Below are positions 35,361 to 44,803 of a stretch of DNA of 64,000 nt, piece by piece (the stretch's first letter is position 1; each line of letters begins with the position of its first letter). The DNA is taken from positions 1-64,000 of the forward strand of contig JAQXDW010000069.1 in NCBI GenBank assembly GCA_029251165.1. The letters run 5' to 3'. Origin of the DNA: Myxococcota bacterium. Lineage in GTDB: Bacteria; Myxococcota_A; UBA796. The notes under the pieces were generated by a model that saw only the letters and a program-made list of their open reading frames with translations, was not told the origin of the DNA and did no database searches. Position numbers and translations under genes: made by a program.

Positions 35361-35711
35361 ATGTTCCGCACTGCAGTCCTGCTGCTGGCCCTGAGCAGCC
35401 CGGTCGCCCTGGCGGATACCGGCACCGAAGACACTGGCGAAGCCGAAGACACTGGCGAAGCCGAAGACACTGGCGGAGCCGAAGACACTGGCGAAGCTGA
35501 GGACACCGTATCCGGCGGCGCCGAGGACACTGGAGGTGGGGATGGCCTGAGCACACAAGGGCCCGACATCCTCGACGATGAGGATCAGAACACCGGCACC
35601 TCCGGCAGTCCTGCAGACCTCCCGGGCGTCGACACCGGCTGCAGCGGGAGCGGCTCGATGGCCCTGCTCGCGCTGCCCCTCCTCTTTGGGTGGCGATTCC
35701 GCCGCTCATGA
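35361..35711 (+). CDS. acidic Thr/Gly/Glu-repeat surface protein with MYXO-CTERM-like tail
   Basis: A 116-residue protein with signal peptide MFRTAVLLLALSSPVALA and AAGGAG upstream. The mature part is a run of EDTGEA hexapeptides from 18-bp repeats, rich in Asp, Glu and Thr. It ends TGCSGSGSMALLALPLLF followed by basic residues (WRFRRS): a Cys, a hydrophobic helix and an Arg cluster, as in MYXO-CTERM tails. No enzymatic motif is present; a surface spacer or O-glycosylated stalk is plausible. The ATGA overlap with the sulfotransferase gene indicates translational coupling. Confidence 0.8.
   Translation: MFRTAVLLLALSSPVALADTGTEDTGEAEDTGEAEDTGGAEDTGEAEDTVSGGAEDTGGGDGLSTQGPDILDDEDQNTGTSGSPADLPGVDTGCSGSGSMALLALPLLFGWRFRRS
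35427..35498 (+). repeat. four 18-bp tandem repeats encoding EDTGEA
   Basis: Units of GAAGACACTGGCGAAGCC begin at 35427, 35445, 35463 and 35481 with one or two substitutions among them, in frame within the acidic surface protein. Confidence 0.93.
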
Positions 35712-36598
35712 GCCGCGCGAGCTTCCTGATTGTCGGGGCGCCCAAGTGTGGGACCACCGCGATGACCCGCTACCTGGAAGCGCATCCTGAGGTCTTTGTC
35801 GCGGCGCGCAAGGACCTGCACTACTTCGGGACAGATCTGAACTTCACCCGGCGAGCACGCTGGAGCGAGGCGGAGTACGCGGCGAATTTTGAAGACGCCG
35901 GGGCAATCGCAGCGGTGGGCGAGGCCAGCGTCTGGTACCTCTATTCGACGCAGGCAGCCGAAGAGATCGCATCCTACAACCCCGACATGCGCATCATCAT
36001 CATGCTCCGTCAGCCGGTCGACATGATGCACGCCCTGTACACTCAGCTGCGCCTCAACGGGCTGGGAGACGAAGACCTCACCACCTTCCAGGCTGCCCTC
36101 GATGCCGAGCCAGATCGGGTGGCTGGTCGGCGCATCCCGGTCGACACGCCGCTGCCAGAGGCCTTGCTGTATCGCCATGTGGCTCGGTTCTCGGAGCAGG
36201 TCCGGCGCTATCAGGCGGTGTTTCCACCGGAGCAGATCCTCGTGCTGCTCCAGGACGACCTCAAGGCGGACACCCCAGCAGCCTACCGCCGCACCCTGAT
36301 GTTCCTTGGGGTGGATGCCGACTTTCAGCCCGCTCTGGAGCGGGTCAACGCCAACAAGGTCGTGCGCAGCGAGGGGCTCCGCAAGCTCATCGCGCTCACG
36401 CCGTCTTCCGCCAAGGATCTGATCCCCACCCGCCTTCGGCGCGGGGTACGCAAGCAAGTGGCGAAGCTGAATTCGCGCCATGCACCGCGTGCACCGCTGG
36501 ATCCGGTCCTGAGGGCACGCCTGCTGGCGGAGATGACCCCGGAGATCGAGGCCCTGTCGGCGACCATCGATCGCGATCTGAGCGGATGGCTGGGCTGA
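35708..36598 (+). CDS. sulfotransferase-family protein
   Basis: A 296-residue protein. The 5'-phosphosulfate-binding loop is FLIVGAPKCGTTAMTRYL (residues 6-23) and the 3'-phosphate region is IIIMLRQPVDMMHALY (about 97-112), where the usual Ser is His. These are the PAPS-binding elements of carbohydrate sulfotransferases, which move sulfate from PAPS to a sugar hydroxyl. No transmembrane helix was seen. The start overlaps the stop of the repeat protein (ATGA). Position at the head of the polysaccharide locus suggests it sulfates a surface glycan. Confidence 0.88.
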   Translation: MSRASFLIVGAPKCGTTAMTRYLEAHPEVFVAARKDLHYFGTDLNFTRRARWSEAEYAANFEDAGAIAAVGEASVWYLYSTQAAEEIASYNPDMRIIIMLRQPVDMMHALYTQLRLNGLGDEDLTTFQAALDAEPDRVAGRRIPVDTPLPEALLYRHVARFSEQVRRYQAVFPPEQILVLLQDDLKADTPAAYRRTLMFLGVDADFQPALERVNANKVVRSEGLRKLIALTPSSAKDLIPTRLRRGVRKQVAKLNSRHAPRAPLDPVLRARLLAEMTPEIEALSATIDRDLSGWLG

Positions 36599-36601
36599 GC
36601 C

Positions 36602-37576
36602 TCAGCGCGTCCGTGTCTCCAGGAACAGCCGCATGCGAAACCGCACCGCGCTGATGACCCCGCGCTTGTCCACCTCGCGGCGGATCAGCTGGAGTCCATC
36701 GTGGGCCTGGAGCATCAGCATGTGCGGTTGGGAGACCACGCAGCGGCCCGTCTCGGTGATCGGATAGTCCAGCGAAGCCAGGACGTCGCCAGCCAGGCGC
36801 TCGATCAGCGCCCGCTGCCGATCTGGCATCCCGGTGCGCCACTTCTCGGTGTTCGTCGACACGATCCGCTGGGCACCCTTCGCCGCACCGATGTTCTCGG
36901 TGGGGCGAGAGAGGGTGAGCATGGCTGGCTCAAACGGCTGCCCGAGGAAGTCGCACAGTCGACGAAGGTGAGGCTCTGGTGCTTGCACGAGGTCTTCGTA
37001 GCGAACCTCGGCATAGTCTCTGGAGAACGCCGTCGCCTGCTGGCGAGCAGTCGCGATGCGATCACGCCACCGCTGGGCGGCCCGGGTGGGGGACTTGCCG
37101 AACGCCTGCTGCATCGACATGCAGTAGTCTCGGACATCTCGGACGATGTGGATAAACTTTGCCCTGGGGAACGCCGCCTTGAGGACGGGAAGATGGGCGA
37201 GGTAGCCGGGGGACTTGTCACCCCAGATGTCACCGTCTCCGCTCCTCGTGTCGTGGCGAATCAGGGCCTCGAACACCCCCTGCGGGGTGAAGCGTGCACA
37301 GCGGGCGTGCCAGTCGGCGGCGGTGATCTGCTGGCCGTGCTCTTCGAGCCGATGCACGAAGTACACCGAGCCGATGACCTCGGCATGAAATGCCTGAAAG
37401 GTGCTCAGGTCGGAGAGATCGCCGAAGTCCGACCAGGTTCGCAGCCAGTGGGGAAGGAACTCGGTCTCATTGAGGGGGATGCCGATCCGGCTGTGCTCAT
37501 TGAGCAGCCCCCGGAGCAGCTTGGTGCCCGACCGCGGCATGCCGACGACAAACAACGGACCCTGAAATTCCGACAT
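36602..37576 (-). CDS. sulfotransferase-family protein
   Basis: A 324-residue protein. The chosen ATG has GAGGAAG upstream and reads MSEFQGPLFVVGMPRSGTKL, placing the PAPS 5'-phosphosulfate loop (VGMPRSGTKLLRGL) at the N-terminus; a TTG at 37621 would add 15 residues. The 3'-phosphate motif is FIHIVRDVRDYCMSMQQAF with the conserved Arg and Ser. It is only distantly similar to the convergent sulfotransferase next door, whose stop is three bases away. Both probably act on sugars or lipids of the surface polymer. Confidence 0.88.
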   Translation of the reverse strand: MSEFQGPLFVVGMPRSGTKLLRGLLNEHSRIGIPLNETEFLPHWLRTWSDFGDLSDLSTFQAFHAEVIGSVYFVHRLEEHGQQITAADWHARCARFTPQGVFEALIRHDTRSGDGDIWGDKSPGYLAHLPVLKAAFPRAKFIHIVRDVRDYCMSMQQAFGKSPTRAAQRWRDRIATARQQATAFSRDYAEVRYEDLVQAPEPHLRRLCDFLGQPFEPAMLTLSRPTENIGAAKGAQRIVSTNTEKWRTGMPDRQRALIERLAGDVLASLDYPITETGRCVVSQPHMLMLQAHDGLQLIRREVDKRGVISAVRFRMRLFLETRTR

Positions 37577-37691
37577 GGCTTCCTCGTATCTTGGATCCAC
37601 CTCAACTTCTTCCAGGATCAACCGAAATGGCTGCTCGGCGTGAGTCGTGCTGGCTGGATAGGCTTCGTCAGAGACACCGAGGGGGAATTTA

Positions 37692-38756
37692 ATGTCTGAA
37701 GTACTTCAGTGGTATGCGGGAAAGACTGTCCTGGTGACCGGCGGGGCCGGAGCCATCGGAAGCAACCTCGTCAAGGCGCTGGTCACCACGGCGAAGCTGG
37801 TCATTGTGCTGGATGACTTCAGCTCTGGATACCGCTGGAACCTGCCGCGTGCGAAGAACCTCCTGGTCAGCCACGGCAGCATTCTCGACGAGGTGATGCT
37901 CAAGCGGGTGTTCTTCGAGAAGCCTGAGGTCGTCTTTCACCTCGCGGCGTTCTTCGCCAACCAGAACTCCGTGGACCACCCGGAGAGTGATCTCGACGTC
38001 AACGGCATGGGGACCCTGCGCATGCTGGAGTACTCCACGATGTGTGGGGTCGATCGGTTCGTCTACGCCTCCTCCGGAAGCTCGATCTATGGGTCACTGC
38101 CCAAGGCCGATCCGCTCTCTCGGCTGCCGCTCCAGGAGAACGACATCTCCCTCAAGCTGTCGACGCCCTACCAGTGCACCAAGATGCTCGGAGAGCTGTA
38201 CTGCAACTTCTTCCTCAACCACTACGGCCTCAAGACCTCCTCCGCGCGGTTCTTTAATTCGTACGGTCCCGGTGAGGTTCCTGGGCAGTACCGCAACGTC
38301 ATCCCCAACTTCGTGTGGTGGGCGATGCAGGGACGACCCCTGCCGATCACCGGGGATGGTGGCGAGACCCGCGACTTCACCTATGTCGGGGATGTCATCG
38401 ACGGGCTGCTGGCGATGGGCAGCTCTGACGGCGCGGTGGGCGATGCGTTCAACCTCGCGACCGGTCGCGAGATCGCCATCGGGAAGATGGCCGAGACCAT
38501 CAACACCCTGTGCGGCAACACCGCAGGCATTCAGTACACCGCAGCCCGGAAGTGGGACACCAAGCGTCGGGTCTGGGCAGACGTCAGCCGTGCTCGCGAG
38601 CGGTTCGGCTACAGCCCGGACACCCCCTTCCAGGACGGCCTCGATGCGGTCGTTCGCTGGTTCAAGGACAACCACGCTGACATCGCAGCCGCCGCGAGCT
38701 TCGGCCCGGGCGTCTCCAGCGCTGTCCGAGGAATGGAGCAGGAGGGAGGACAGTGA
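37692..38756 (+). CDS. NAD-dependent nucleotide-sugar epimerase/dehydratase
   Basis: A 354-residue extended SDR. NAD-binding TGGAGAIGSNLVKAL lies at residues 16-30, the active-site YxxxK is YQCTKMLGEL (about 162-171), preceded by SSGSSIYG, and ARFFNSYGPGE and GGETRDFTYVGDVIDGLL follow. These are typical of UDP-glucose 4-epimerase-like enzymes. The exact sugar is unknown. It is divergent from the second sulfotransferase across 115 bp and overlaps the WecG-type gene by GTGA. Confidence 0.9.
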   Translation: MSEVLQWYAGKTVLVTGGAGAIGSNLVKALVTTAKLVIVLDDFSSGYRWNLPRAKNLLVSHGSILDEVMLKRVFFEKPEVVFHLAAFFANQNSVDHPESDLDVNGMGTLRMLEYSTMCGVDRFVYASSGSSIYGSLPKADPLSRLPLQENDISLKLSTPYQCTKMLGELYCNFFLNHYGLKTSSARFFNSYGPGEVPGQYRNVIPNFVWWAMQGRPLPITGDGGETRDFTYVGDVIDGLLAMGSSDGAVGDAFNLATGREIAIGKMAETINTLCGNTAGIQYTAARKWDTKRRVWADVSRARERFGYSPDTPFQDGLDAVVRWFKDNHADIAAAASFGPGVSSAVRGMEQEGGQ

Positions 38757-39508
38757 GCAACAGCCGCATCGACATGTTTGGCTGCCCGGTAGATGTCGTT
38801 CGCCTCACCGATGCCATCGCGAAGGTGGAGGGCTACATCGCCAGCGACACGCTGCATCAAGGGGTCGGGGTCAACCTCGATCAGTTCCTCAAGATGCACG
38901 ATGATCCGGTCTTCAAGAAGATGATCGTTGAGGCGGATCTGATCACCGCCGATGGCCACCCGATCGTCTGGACCTCCTGGCTCTGGGGCACGCCGCTTCC
39001 TGAGCGGGTTCCGGGCATTGATCTCTTCGAGGCCTTGCTGCCAGTCAGCGCGGAGAAGGGGTACAAGATCTTCATGCTCGGTGCGAAGGAAGAGTCCATG
39101 CAGGCCGCAGCAGACGCCTACCTCTCCCGATACCCTGGCCTGCAGATCGCTGGCCGACGCAACGGCTACTTCACCGAAGAAGACGAGCCAGAGATCGTCG
39201 CTGCGATCAATGCCAGCGGTGCAGACATGCTGTTCATCGCGATCACCTCTCCCAAGAAGGAGGCGTTCGTCGAGCGGAACCGCGAGCAGCTCAATGTGAA
39301 GTTTGTCCTCGGGGTCGGCGGGGCCTTCGACATCGCTGCGGGACTGACCAGCCGTGCACCGATCTGGATGCGTCGGGTTGGGGTCGAGTGGGTCTGGCGG
39401 CTGAGCCAGGAGCCGAAGCGCATGTGGCCTCGGGTCCGAGATAACTTTGGTTTTGTCAGGGTTATCGCTAAAGAAACGATCCGTCGGCGGGTTCTTCGTC
39501 GAAGCTGA
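38753..39508 (+). CDS. WecG/TagA/CpsF-family glycosyltransferase (GT26)
   Basis: A 251-residue protein with a GTG start overlapping the epimerase stop. It carries GVGVNLDQFLKMHDDP, EADLITADGHPIVW, FMLGAKEESMQAAA and ADMLFIAITSPKKEAFVERN, in the order of the WecG/TagA family. Members transfer N-acetylmannosamine or ManNAcA to a lipid-linked GlcNAc primer at the inner membrane, which fits the wecB and wecC genes 5 kb away. Its last 41 bp overlap a convergent lipoprotein gene. Confidence 0.92.
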   Translation: MSNSRIDMFGCPVDVVRLTDAIAKVEGYIASDTLHQGVGVNLDQFLKMHDDPVFKKMIVEADLITADGHPIVWTSWLWGTPLPERVPGIDLFEALLPVSAEKGYKIFMLGAKEESMQAAADAYLSRYPGLQIAGRRNGYFTEEDEPEIVAAINASGADMLFIAITSPKKEAFVERNREQLNVKFVLGVGGAFDIAAGLTSRAPIWMRRVGVEWVWRLSQEPKRMWPRVRDNFGFVRVIAKETIRRRVLRRS

Positions 39509-39986
39509 TTGAGGGCTCGGGCGTCATCCCGGGCGGCAGCGCCTCAAGGTCGAGGCATGCCGAGAAGTCACCGGAGTAGTCTACGGTGACCCCGTTCTGC
39601 TCGATGGAGCCAAACACCTCAGCGACCAGGCACTCCTCGTCGATGAACCAGCCCTCCCAGGAGTCTGCGCGCGTGTTGGAGAACAGCTCGCCGTTGATCT
39701 CGGGGAAGTTGACGAGGTCGCCCTGGATGTCGAGGAGGTTCCCCCCGAGGGTGGGGGTCTCACAGTAGACGCGTCCTCGAATCGGCGCGACAGTGTGGTC
39801 TGGCTCAATGATGACCGTGAGGTCGCTCTCGCACTCCTCCGCCGCGCTTTCCCAGAGCCCGAAGCTGGCATTGAGCTCCAGCTGGAACGTTCCGGTGTAG
39901 ACCCCGGGAGAGAAGCTCTGCGGTGCATCATCAAGAGTGATGGGCTCGCCGCAAGCCAGCAGACTGAGTGATAGTAAGTGTCGCAC
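39468..39986 (-). CDS. lipoprotein of unknown function
   Basis: A 172-residue protein with leader MRHLLSLSLLAC, lipobox SLLAC. The mature part reads like a beta-rich domain (FSPGVYTGTFQLEL, LTVIIEPDHTVAPIRGRVYC) with four further Cys. It ends in an acidic tail. I do not recognise it. It overlaps the end of the WecG-type gene on the opposite strand by 41 bp. Confidence 0.75.
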   Translation of the reverse strand: MRHLLSLSLLACGEPITLDDAPQSFSPGVYTGTFQLELNASFGLWESAAEECESDLTVIIEPDHTVAPIRGRVYCETPTLGGNLLDIQGDLVNFPEINGELFSNTRADSWEGWFIDEECLVAEVFGSIEQNGVTVDYSGDFSACLDLEALPPGMTPEPSISFDEEPADGSFL

Positions 39987-40017
39987 ACCCTCATGACGGA
40001 TGTCGTGACTGGAATCC

Positions 40018-41130
40018 TTACCCCTTCAGCACGGTTTTCCAGATTCGATCAAACCGGGAGAACATGGTGTCCAGCTCGTACTCGGTGCTGACCTTGTGGT
40101 AGCTGGCGGCACCGAGGCGCTCCCGGAACGCGCGGTCCTCGACCACGCGCAGGGTGGCCTTGGTCAGGGCGGCGGCATCGCCAGGGGGAACCAGGAGTCC
40201 TTCCACGCCGTCGGTGATCACCTCGGGCACTGCGCCGACCGGGGCGCCGACAAATGCAAGCCCGGCGGCCATGCCCTCGAGCATGGAGTTGGGGAAGCCC
40301 TCGGAGAACGAGGGCAGCAGGAGGATATCGCTCTCGGCATACAGCCGGGGCATGGTCTCCCGATCGACGGTGCCGTTGAGCTCAATGACATCGGTAAGAC
40401 CAGCCTCCTCGACGCGCTGGCAGACGTGCTCTCCGGCTGCAACGAACACAAGCTTTGCCTTGCCGCGCAGGCTCGGGGCCATCTCGATGACTGCATCCAC
40501 ACCCTTGCGCTTGGCGTCGTGTGTGCAGATGAACAGCGCGCGGGGCATGCCGCGTGTGCTTCGATCAGGCATCGGCGGCGGGGGAAGCACGGCGTTGCCG
40601 ACGATGTGCAGGCGATCGGCGTCGGTGAGGGTCGAGAAGTAATCCTTCCAGCCCTGAGACTGCACGATGATGGCGTCAGGGAAGGTGAGCAGCTTCGTGA
40701 TGAGCCGCCGCGAGCGGGGGGTCGAGACGTCGTAGAAGTGCCGGAAGTCTCCGCCAAACCGAATGACGGCCGGGACACCGAGGGCCTTGGCCTGGCTGAC
40801 GTAGATCATCCCCTCCCAGAAGTTGTAGAAGTCCGAGGACTGAACCTGGATGACCTGTGCGCCCCGCCGCTTGAGCACCGCAGGAAAGGTGGAGATGTGC
40901 CAGCCCGTCACCCCGATGCCGCTCAGGGTGCGCCGGAGTCCGCTGTTGAGGAGGGCACCATAGGAGTAGTTGTCGCTGGTCTTCTTCTTGGGCGGGCGAG
41001 ACGTCGAGAAGCGGGAGAAGTTCCACCGCTCCTTGAGCGAGGAGCGCTCCGTGAGGTTCTTCTGGAACGTGATGACACCACCGGCACCAGCGTCAAACGG
41101 GCCCACGACGATGACTGTGGGCTGACTCAT
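40018..41130 (-). CDS. glycosyltransferase, GT4 family (GT-B fold)
   Basis: A 370-residue protein. It begins MSQPTVIVVGPFDAGAGGV, has FICTHDAKRKGVDAVIEMA at the start of the nucleotide-sugar domain, and ends with ADILLLPSFSEGFPNSMLEG followed by GLAFVGAPVGAVPEVI, the E-x7-E donor-binding region of GT4 retaining transferases. It probably adds one sugar of the surface polymer on the cytoplasmic side. The ATG overlaps the upstream epimerase stop (ATGA). Confidence 0.92.
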   Translation of the reverse strand: MSQPTVIVVGPFDAGAGGVITFQKNLTERSSLKERWNFSRFSTSRPPKKKTSDNYSYGALLNSGLRRTLSGIGVTGWHISTFPAVLKRRGAQVIQVQSSDFYNFWEGMIYVSQAKALGVPAVIRFGGDFRHFYDVSTPRSRRLITKLLTFPDAIIVQSQGWKDYFSTLTDADRLHIVGNAVLPPPPMPDRSTRGMPRALFICTHDAKRKGVDAVIEMAPSLRGKAKLVFVAAGEHVCQRVEEAGLTDVIELNGTVDRETMPRLYAESDILLLPSFSEGFPNSMLEGMAAGLAFVGAPVGAVPEVITDGVEGLLVPPGDAAALTKATLRVVEDRAFRERLGAASYHKVSTEYELDTMFSRFDRIWKTVLKG

Positions 41131-42083
41131 GTCGCCGGGTGGTTCTCATCGAGCCAGGCGACGAATTGCTTGAGGCCCTCAAGGAGCGGCGTAGAGGGTT
41201 CAAAGTCGAGCAGCCGCTTTGCCTTCTCGACGCTGGCGAAGGTCATCGGGACGTCGCCAGGCTGATCGGGGAGCTGGGTGATGATCGGAGCCTTGCCGAC
41301 CGCCTCACCGATGGCCGCGATGAGGTCGTCGAGGCGATTGGGGGTGTTGTTGCCGAGGTTGATGATCTCGTAGCCCAGCGGACGATCCACCGCGGCGACC
41401 ACCCCGTCCACGATGTCGGAGACGAAGGTGTAGTCCCGCAGCGAGGAGCCATCACCGAACATGGTGATCTCCTGGCCGCGACGGATGCGATCGGCGAACA
41501 GGTGGATGGCCATCTCCGGACGCTGCCGGGGGCCGTAGACGGTGAAGAACCGCAGGCAGGTGGTGTGTGTGCCGTAGAGGTGGTTCCAGGTCGCACAGAT
41601 CAGCTCACCCGCACGCTTGGTCGCGGCGTAGGGGCTGACCGGGATGGAGACATCATCCGTCTCGCGGAACGGTCCCTGGTCTCGGGAGCCGTAGACCGAC
41701 GAAGAGCTGGCGAACACCATGCGCGTCATGTCGCGCGCCTGCATCGCCTCCAGGATCCGGGTGGTGCCGGTCATGTTGATGTCGATGTAGGACGTCGGAT
41801 CAACCAGCGACGGGCGGACACCTGCGCGGGCCGCGAGGTGGACGACCACGTCTGGACGGTCGGCGTCAAAGATCTGCTCCAGCAGTGCCTTGTCGCGAAT
41901 GTCACCCCGATAGAGCGTGAAGTTCTCGTGCGCAGCGAGCCGCTTCGCGTTGGCTTCTTTGAGTGCTGGATCGTAGCCGAAGTCGAAGGCGTCGATTCCG
42001 GTGACCCGATCGCCGCGCTGCAGAAGTCGCTCGACGGTGTGTGAGGCAATGAAGCCTGCAGCACCGGTGACGAAGACGTGCAT
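41127..42083 (-). CDS. NAD-dependent nucleotide-sugar epimerase (UDP-glucuronate 4-epimerase-like)
   Basis: A 318-residue extended SDR starting MHVFVTGAAGFIASHTVERL with the NAD-binding GxxGxxG. It has HLAARAGVRPSLVDP, FASSSSVYGSR and the YxxxK of SPYAATKRAGELIC, then TCLRFFTVYGPRQRPEMA, the pattern of UDP-uronic acid epimerases. It lies between the flippase and GT4 genes in the - strand cluster. Confidence 0.92.
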   Translation of the reverse strand: MHVFVTGAAGFIASHTVERLLQRGDRVTGIDAFDFGYDPALKEANAKRLAAHENFTLYRGDIRDKALLEQIFDADRPDVVVHLAARAGVRPSLVDPTSYIDINMTGTTRILEAMQARDMTRMVFASSSSVYGSRDQGPFRETDDVSIPVSPYAATKRAGELICATWNHLYGTHTTCLRFFTVYGPRQRPEMAIHLFADRIRRGQEITMFGDGSSLRDYTFVSDIVDGVVAAVDRPLGYEIINLGNNTPNRLDDLIAAIGEAVGKAPIITQLPDQPGDVPMTFASVEKAKRLLDFEPSTPLLEGLKQFVAWLDENHPAT

Positions 42084-42104
42084 GTTTCCCCCTTGAGTAG
42101 AAGT

Positions 42105-43655
42105 CTATCTGTTCCGACCGACGAGGCGGCTGATTCGCCGCTTGACCCGGGTGAGGATTTCGTGATCCTCCGGCATGATTGCAAAGAACCGTGCCGTGAC
42201 GACATAGACGGTCAGCAGCACGGAGACCGCGATGATGCGTGTCGCAATGCTGGCGTCGTTGGTGGTGAAGTGGACCGCAGCCATCGCCGCAGCGCTGCCG
42301 AGGAGCAGGCCGATGCTGCGGAGCGTGAACGGGAAGCACTTCAGCAGGTGCCAGACCTCGACCACCCGCCACAGGCCCCAGGCGGACAGCGTGATCGCGG
42401 TGGCCCAGGCCGCCCCGATGCTGCCCATCTTGGGGATCAGCATCATGTTCAGGGTGAAGCCGAGCGCGGTGGCGACCACGCCGTTGATGAGGTTGAGGGT
42501 GGTGTGCCCAGACATCGGGATGAGCCGCATGGTCGGGGAGCAGGCCACGTTGATGATCTGCCCGCAGCACAGGATGACCAGTGCGGTCATGCTGGCCAGG
42601 TACTCGGGTCGGTAGATGCGCAGGATGAGGTCTGGCAGCAGGATGAGCACCATGTAGATCGGCAGCGCCATCACGATGAGCCAGCGGGTGACGGTCTTGA
42701 GCAGGGCGTCGAGGCGGGCGGTCTCTCCGGTGGCGACCAGCTCGGAGATCATGGGATTGAACATCGTGATCACTGCATTGACCGGCAGCGCCCCCAGGAC
42801 CGCCAGCCCTGCGGCGATGGCGTAGATCCCGACTGCCTCGGAGTCCACCATGCTGTAGAGCATGAGGTAGTCCATGCGCAGGTTCAGCCGGAAGACCATC
42901 GCGGCGAGGGTCTGGGGGATCGAGAAGGCCAGCAAGGCACCGGGCTCGGGGAGGCTGGCGATGCGCCGATCCCGCATCAGCGCCCCGTAGTGGTGCCAGC
43001 TGAAGCGCGCTGCGACCACCACCGTGGCTGCCGCAGCGATCGCGTAGGCCATCAGCGCGCCGGAGAGCCCAAGCTCCAGGCCCACGGAGACTGCGACCCC
43101 GGCGATGAGGGTCAGCGGCATCGTGATCTGGAAGGCGAGGGCGCTGCGCTTCATGTCCTTGCGCGCACGGAGCGCACCGACGAAGAAGAGCAGCGGGATC
43201 CACAGCCCGATGATCAGGGCTCCCCAGGTCGTGACCTCTGGATCCGCACAGACCGCCTCGCCGAAGCTGGTGGCAGAGAGGGCAGGGGTGGCGCAGAGCC
43301 AGCCGGGCATCGTGGTGATGGCCAGGCCCGTGAGCACGCTGCTGGCAAGCGCGAGCACTCCGCCGAGCTGGAGCATGCCCTTGAGGCGACCGAGATCGTT
43401 GGTCTTGCGGTAGCGCGCACCGAAGTAGATGACCCCGGTGTCCAGGCCGAGCGAGGCGAAGGCCGCGATCAGCGGAACGAACGCCATGGTGGTGAAGGCA
43501 TAGACTCCATACAGCTCGCTGCCGAGCACTCCCGACAGCAACCACGCCACCCCAAACCGCAAGCCGCGATCAGTCAGGATCCCGGCGAAGGTGATCCCGC
43601 TGCCGCCAGCGACCTTCGCAGCGTCTGAAGCGTGTCCGGGAGGAGAGTCGCTCAT
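42105..43655 (-). CDS. Wzx-type polysaccharide flippase
   Basis: A 516-residue protein with about 14 hydrophobic helices spread over its length ([38 protein letters not shown]). It fits the MVF/polysaccharide-transport superfamily that moves lipid-linked repeat units across the inner membrane. The N-terminal soluble segment ([20 protein letters not shown]) and Arg/Lys-rich C-terminus ([12 protein letters not shown]) are typical. The start overlaps the wecB stop by 4 bp. No polymerase (Wzy) is visible in the window. Confidence 0.9.
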   Translation of the reverse strand: MSDSPPGHASDAAKVAGGSGITFAGILTDRGLRFGVAWLLSGVLGSELYGVYAFTTMAFVPLIAAFASLGLDTGVIYFGARYRKTNDLGRLKGMLQLGGVLALASSVLTGLAITTMPGWLCATPALSATSFGEAVCADPEVTTWGALIIGLWIPLLFFVGALRARKDMKRSALAFQITMPLTLIAGVAVSVGLELGLSGALMAYAIAAAATVVVAARFSWHHYGALMRDRRIASLPEPGALLAFSIPQTLAAMVFRLNLRMDYLMLYSMVDSEAVGIYAIAAGLAVLGALPVNAVITMFNPMISELVATGETARLDALLKTVTRWLIVMALPIYMVLILLPDLILRIYRPEYLASMTALVILCCGQIINVACSPTMRLIPMSGHTTLNLINGVVATALGFTLNMMLIPKMGSIGAAWATAITLSAWGLWRVVEVWHLLKCFPFTLRSIGLLLGSAAAMAAVHFTTNDASIATRIIAVSVLLTVYVVTARFFAIMPEDHEILTRVKRRISRLVGRNR

Positions 43656-44803
43656 CGACTGCGCGCGAAGTCCTCTCGGATGGCGGCCACGATGCGCTGC
43701 GCTGCGGCGCCATCGCCGTAGGGGTTGTGTGCCCGGTGCATTGCATTCCAGGCGGCGTCATCGGTCAGCAGGCGGTTGGTCTCCGCGACGATCTGTGCCC
43801 GGTCGGTGCCCACCAGCCGCACGGTGCCCGCCTCTACACCCTCGGGGCGCTCGGTGACCTCGCGCATGACCAGCACGGGCTTGCCGAGGCTCGGAGCTTC
43901 TTCCTGGATGCCGCCGGAGTCGGTGAGGATGACGTGGCAGTTCTTCATCAGCCGCACGAACGGTGCATAGCTGAGCGGGCGGATGAGGTGGATGTTGTCC
44001 CGCCCGGAGAGCAGCCGGTGGACCGGCTCCTGGACGCGGGGGTTGAGGTGGACGGGGTAGATGATGTGGACGTCGGGGTGGGCGGTGGAGAGGTCCGCCA
44101 GCGCGCCGCAGATGTCCTCGAAGCCCTGCCCGAAGCTCTCTCGACGGTGGCCGGTCACCAGGACGTACTTCTTTCCCTCTGCGACGACGGGATAGGCGCT
44201 GCCGAGGGCCTCGGCGTCGTCTTCGACTGGCCGGAGGCGGTCAGCGACCCAGAGGAGGGCGTCGATGACGGTGTTGCCGGTCACCCAGATGCGCTGTGCT
44301 GGCAGGCGCTCGGCGAGCAGGACATCTCGCGAGCGGGTGGTCGGCGCGAAGTGCAGGGTGGTGATGGCATCGGCGAGGACGCGGTTGGCCTCCTCTGGAA
44401 ACGGCGCGGAGAGATCGCCTGTGCGCAGGCCAGCCTCGACGTGCCCGACCGGAATCCGAGAGTAGAACGCGGCGAGGGCTGCGGTGAAGCTGGTGGTGGT
44501 GTCGCCATGGACGAGGACGACATCTGGCTTGCGAGACTCCAGCACGGGCTTGAGACCGACGAGGACCCGAGCCGTCAGCTCATGCAGCGTCTGTCCAGGA
44601 CGCATGAGATCGAGGTCGTCGTCGGGGACGATGTCAAACAGCTCGAGGACCTGATCGAGCATGTCGCGGTGCTGGGCCGTGACGCAGACGATGCTCTCAA
44701 TCCCCTCGGCGGCCTCGAGTGCCTTGACCACTGGAGCCATCTTGATCGCCTCAGGGCGGGTGCCGAAGACGGAGAGGACGCGAATGGGTGCAGCGGTGCT
44801 CAC
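43652..44803 (-). CDS. wecB: UDP-N-acetylglucosamine 2-epimerase (non-hydrolysing)
   Basis: A 383-residue GT-B-fold enzyme. It shows [84 protein letters not shown] and [19 protein letters not shown]. All are family signatures. It converts UDP-GlcNAc to UDP-ManNAc, the substrate of the dehydrogenase encoded just upstream. The 4-bp overlaps on both sides support a translationally coupled operon. Confidence 0.96.
   Translation of the reverse strand: MSTAAPIRVLSVFGTRPEAIKMAPVVKALEAAEGIESIVCVTAQHRDMLDQVLELFDIVPDDDLDLMRPGQTLHELTARVLVGLKPVLESRKPDVVLVHGDTTTSFTAALAAFYSRIPVGHVEAGLRTGDLSAPFPEEANRVLADAITTLHFAPTTRSRDVLLAERLPAQRIWVTGNTVIDALLWVADRLRPVEDDAEALGSAYPVVAEGKKYVLVTGHRRESFGQGFEDICGALADLSTAHPDVHIIYPVHLNPRVQEPVHRLLSGRDNIHLIRPLSYAPFVRLMKNCHVILTDSGGIQEEAPSLGKPVLVMREVTERPEGVEAGTVRLVGTDRAQIVAETNRLLTDDAAWNAMHRAHNPYGDGAAAQRIVAAIREDFARSR

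Noticed and set aside
42078-43628. Long + strand frame opposite the flippase gene
   Set aside because: The - strand has about 14 hydrophobic helices and overlaps wecB by 4 bp; the + translation is charged low-complexity sequence.
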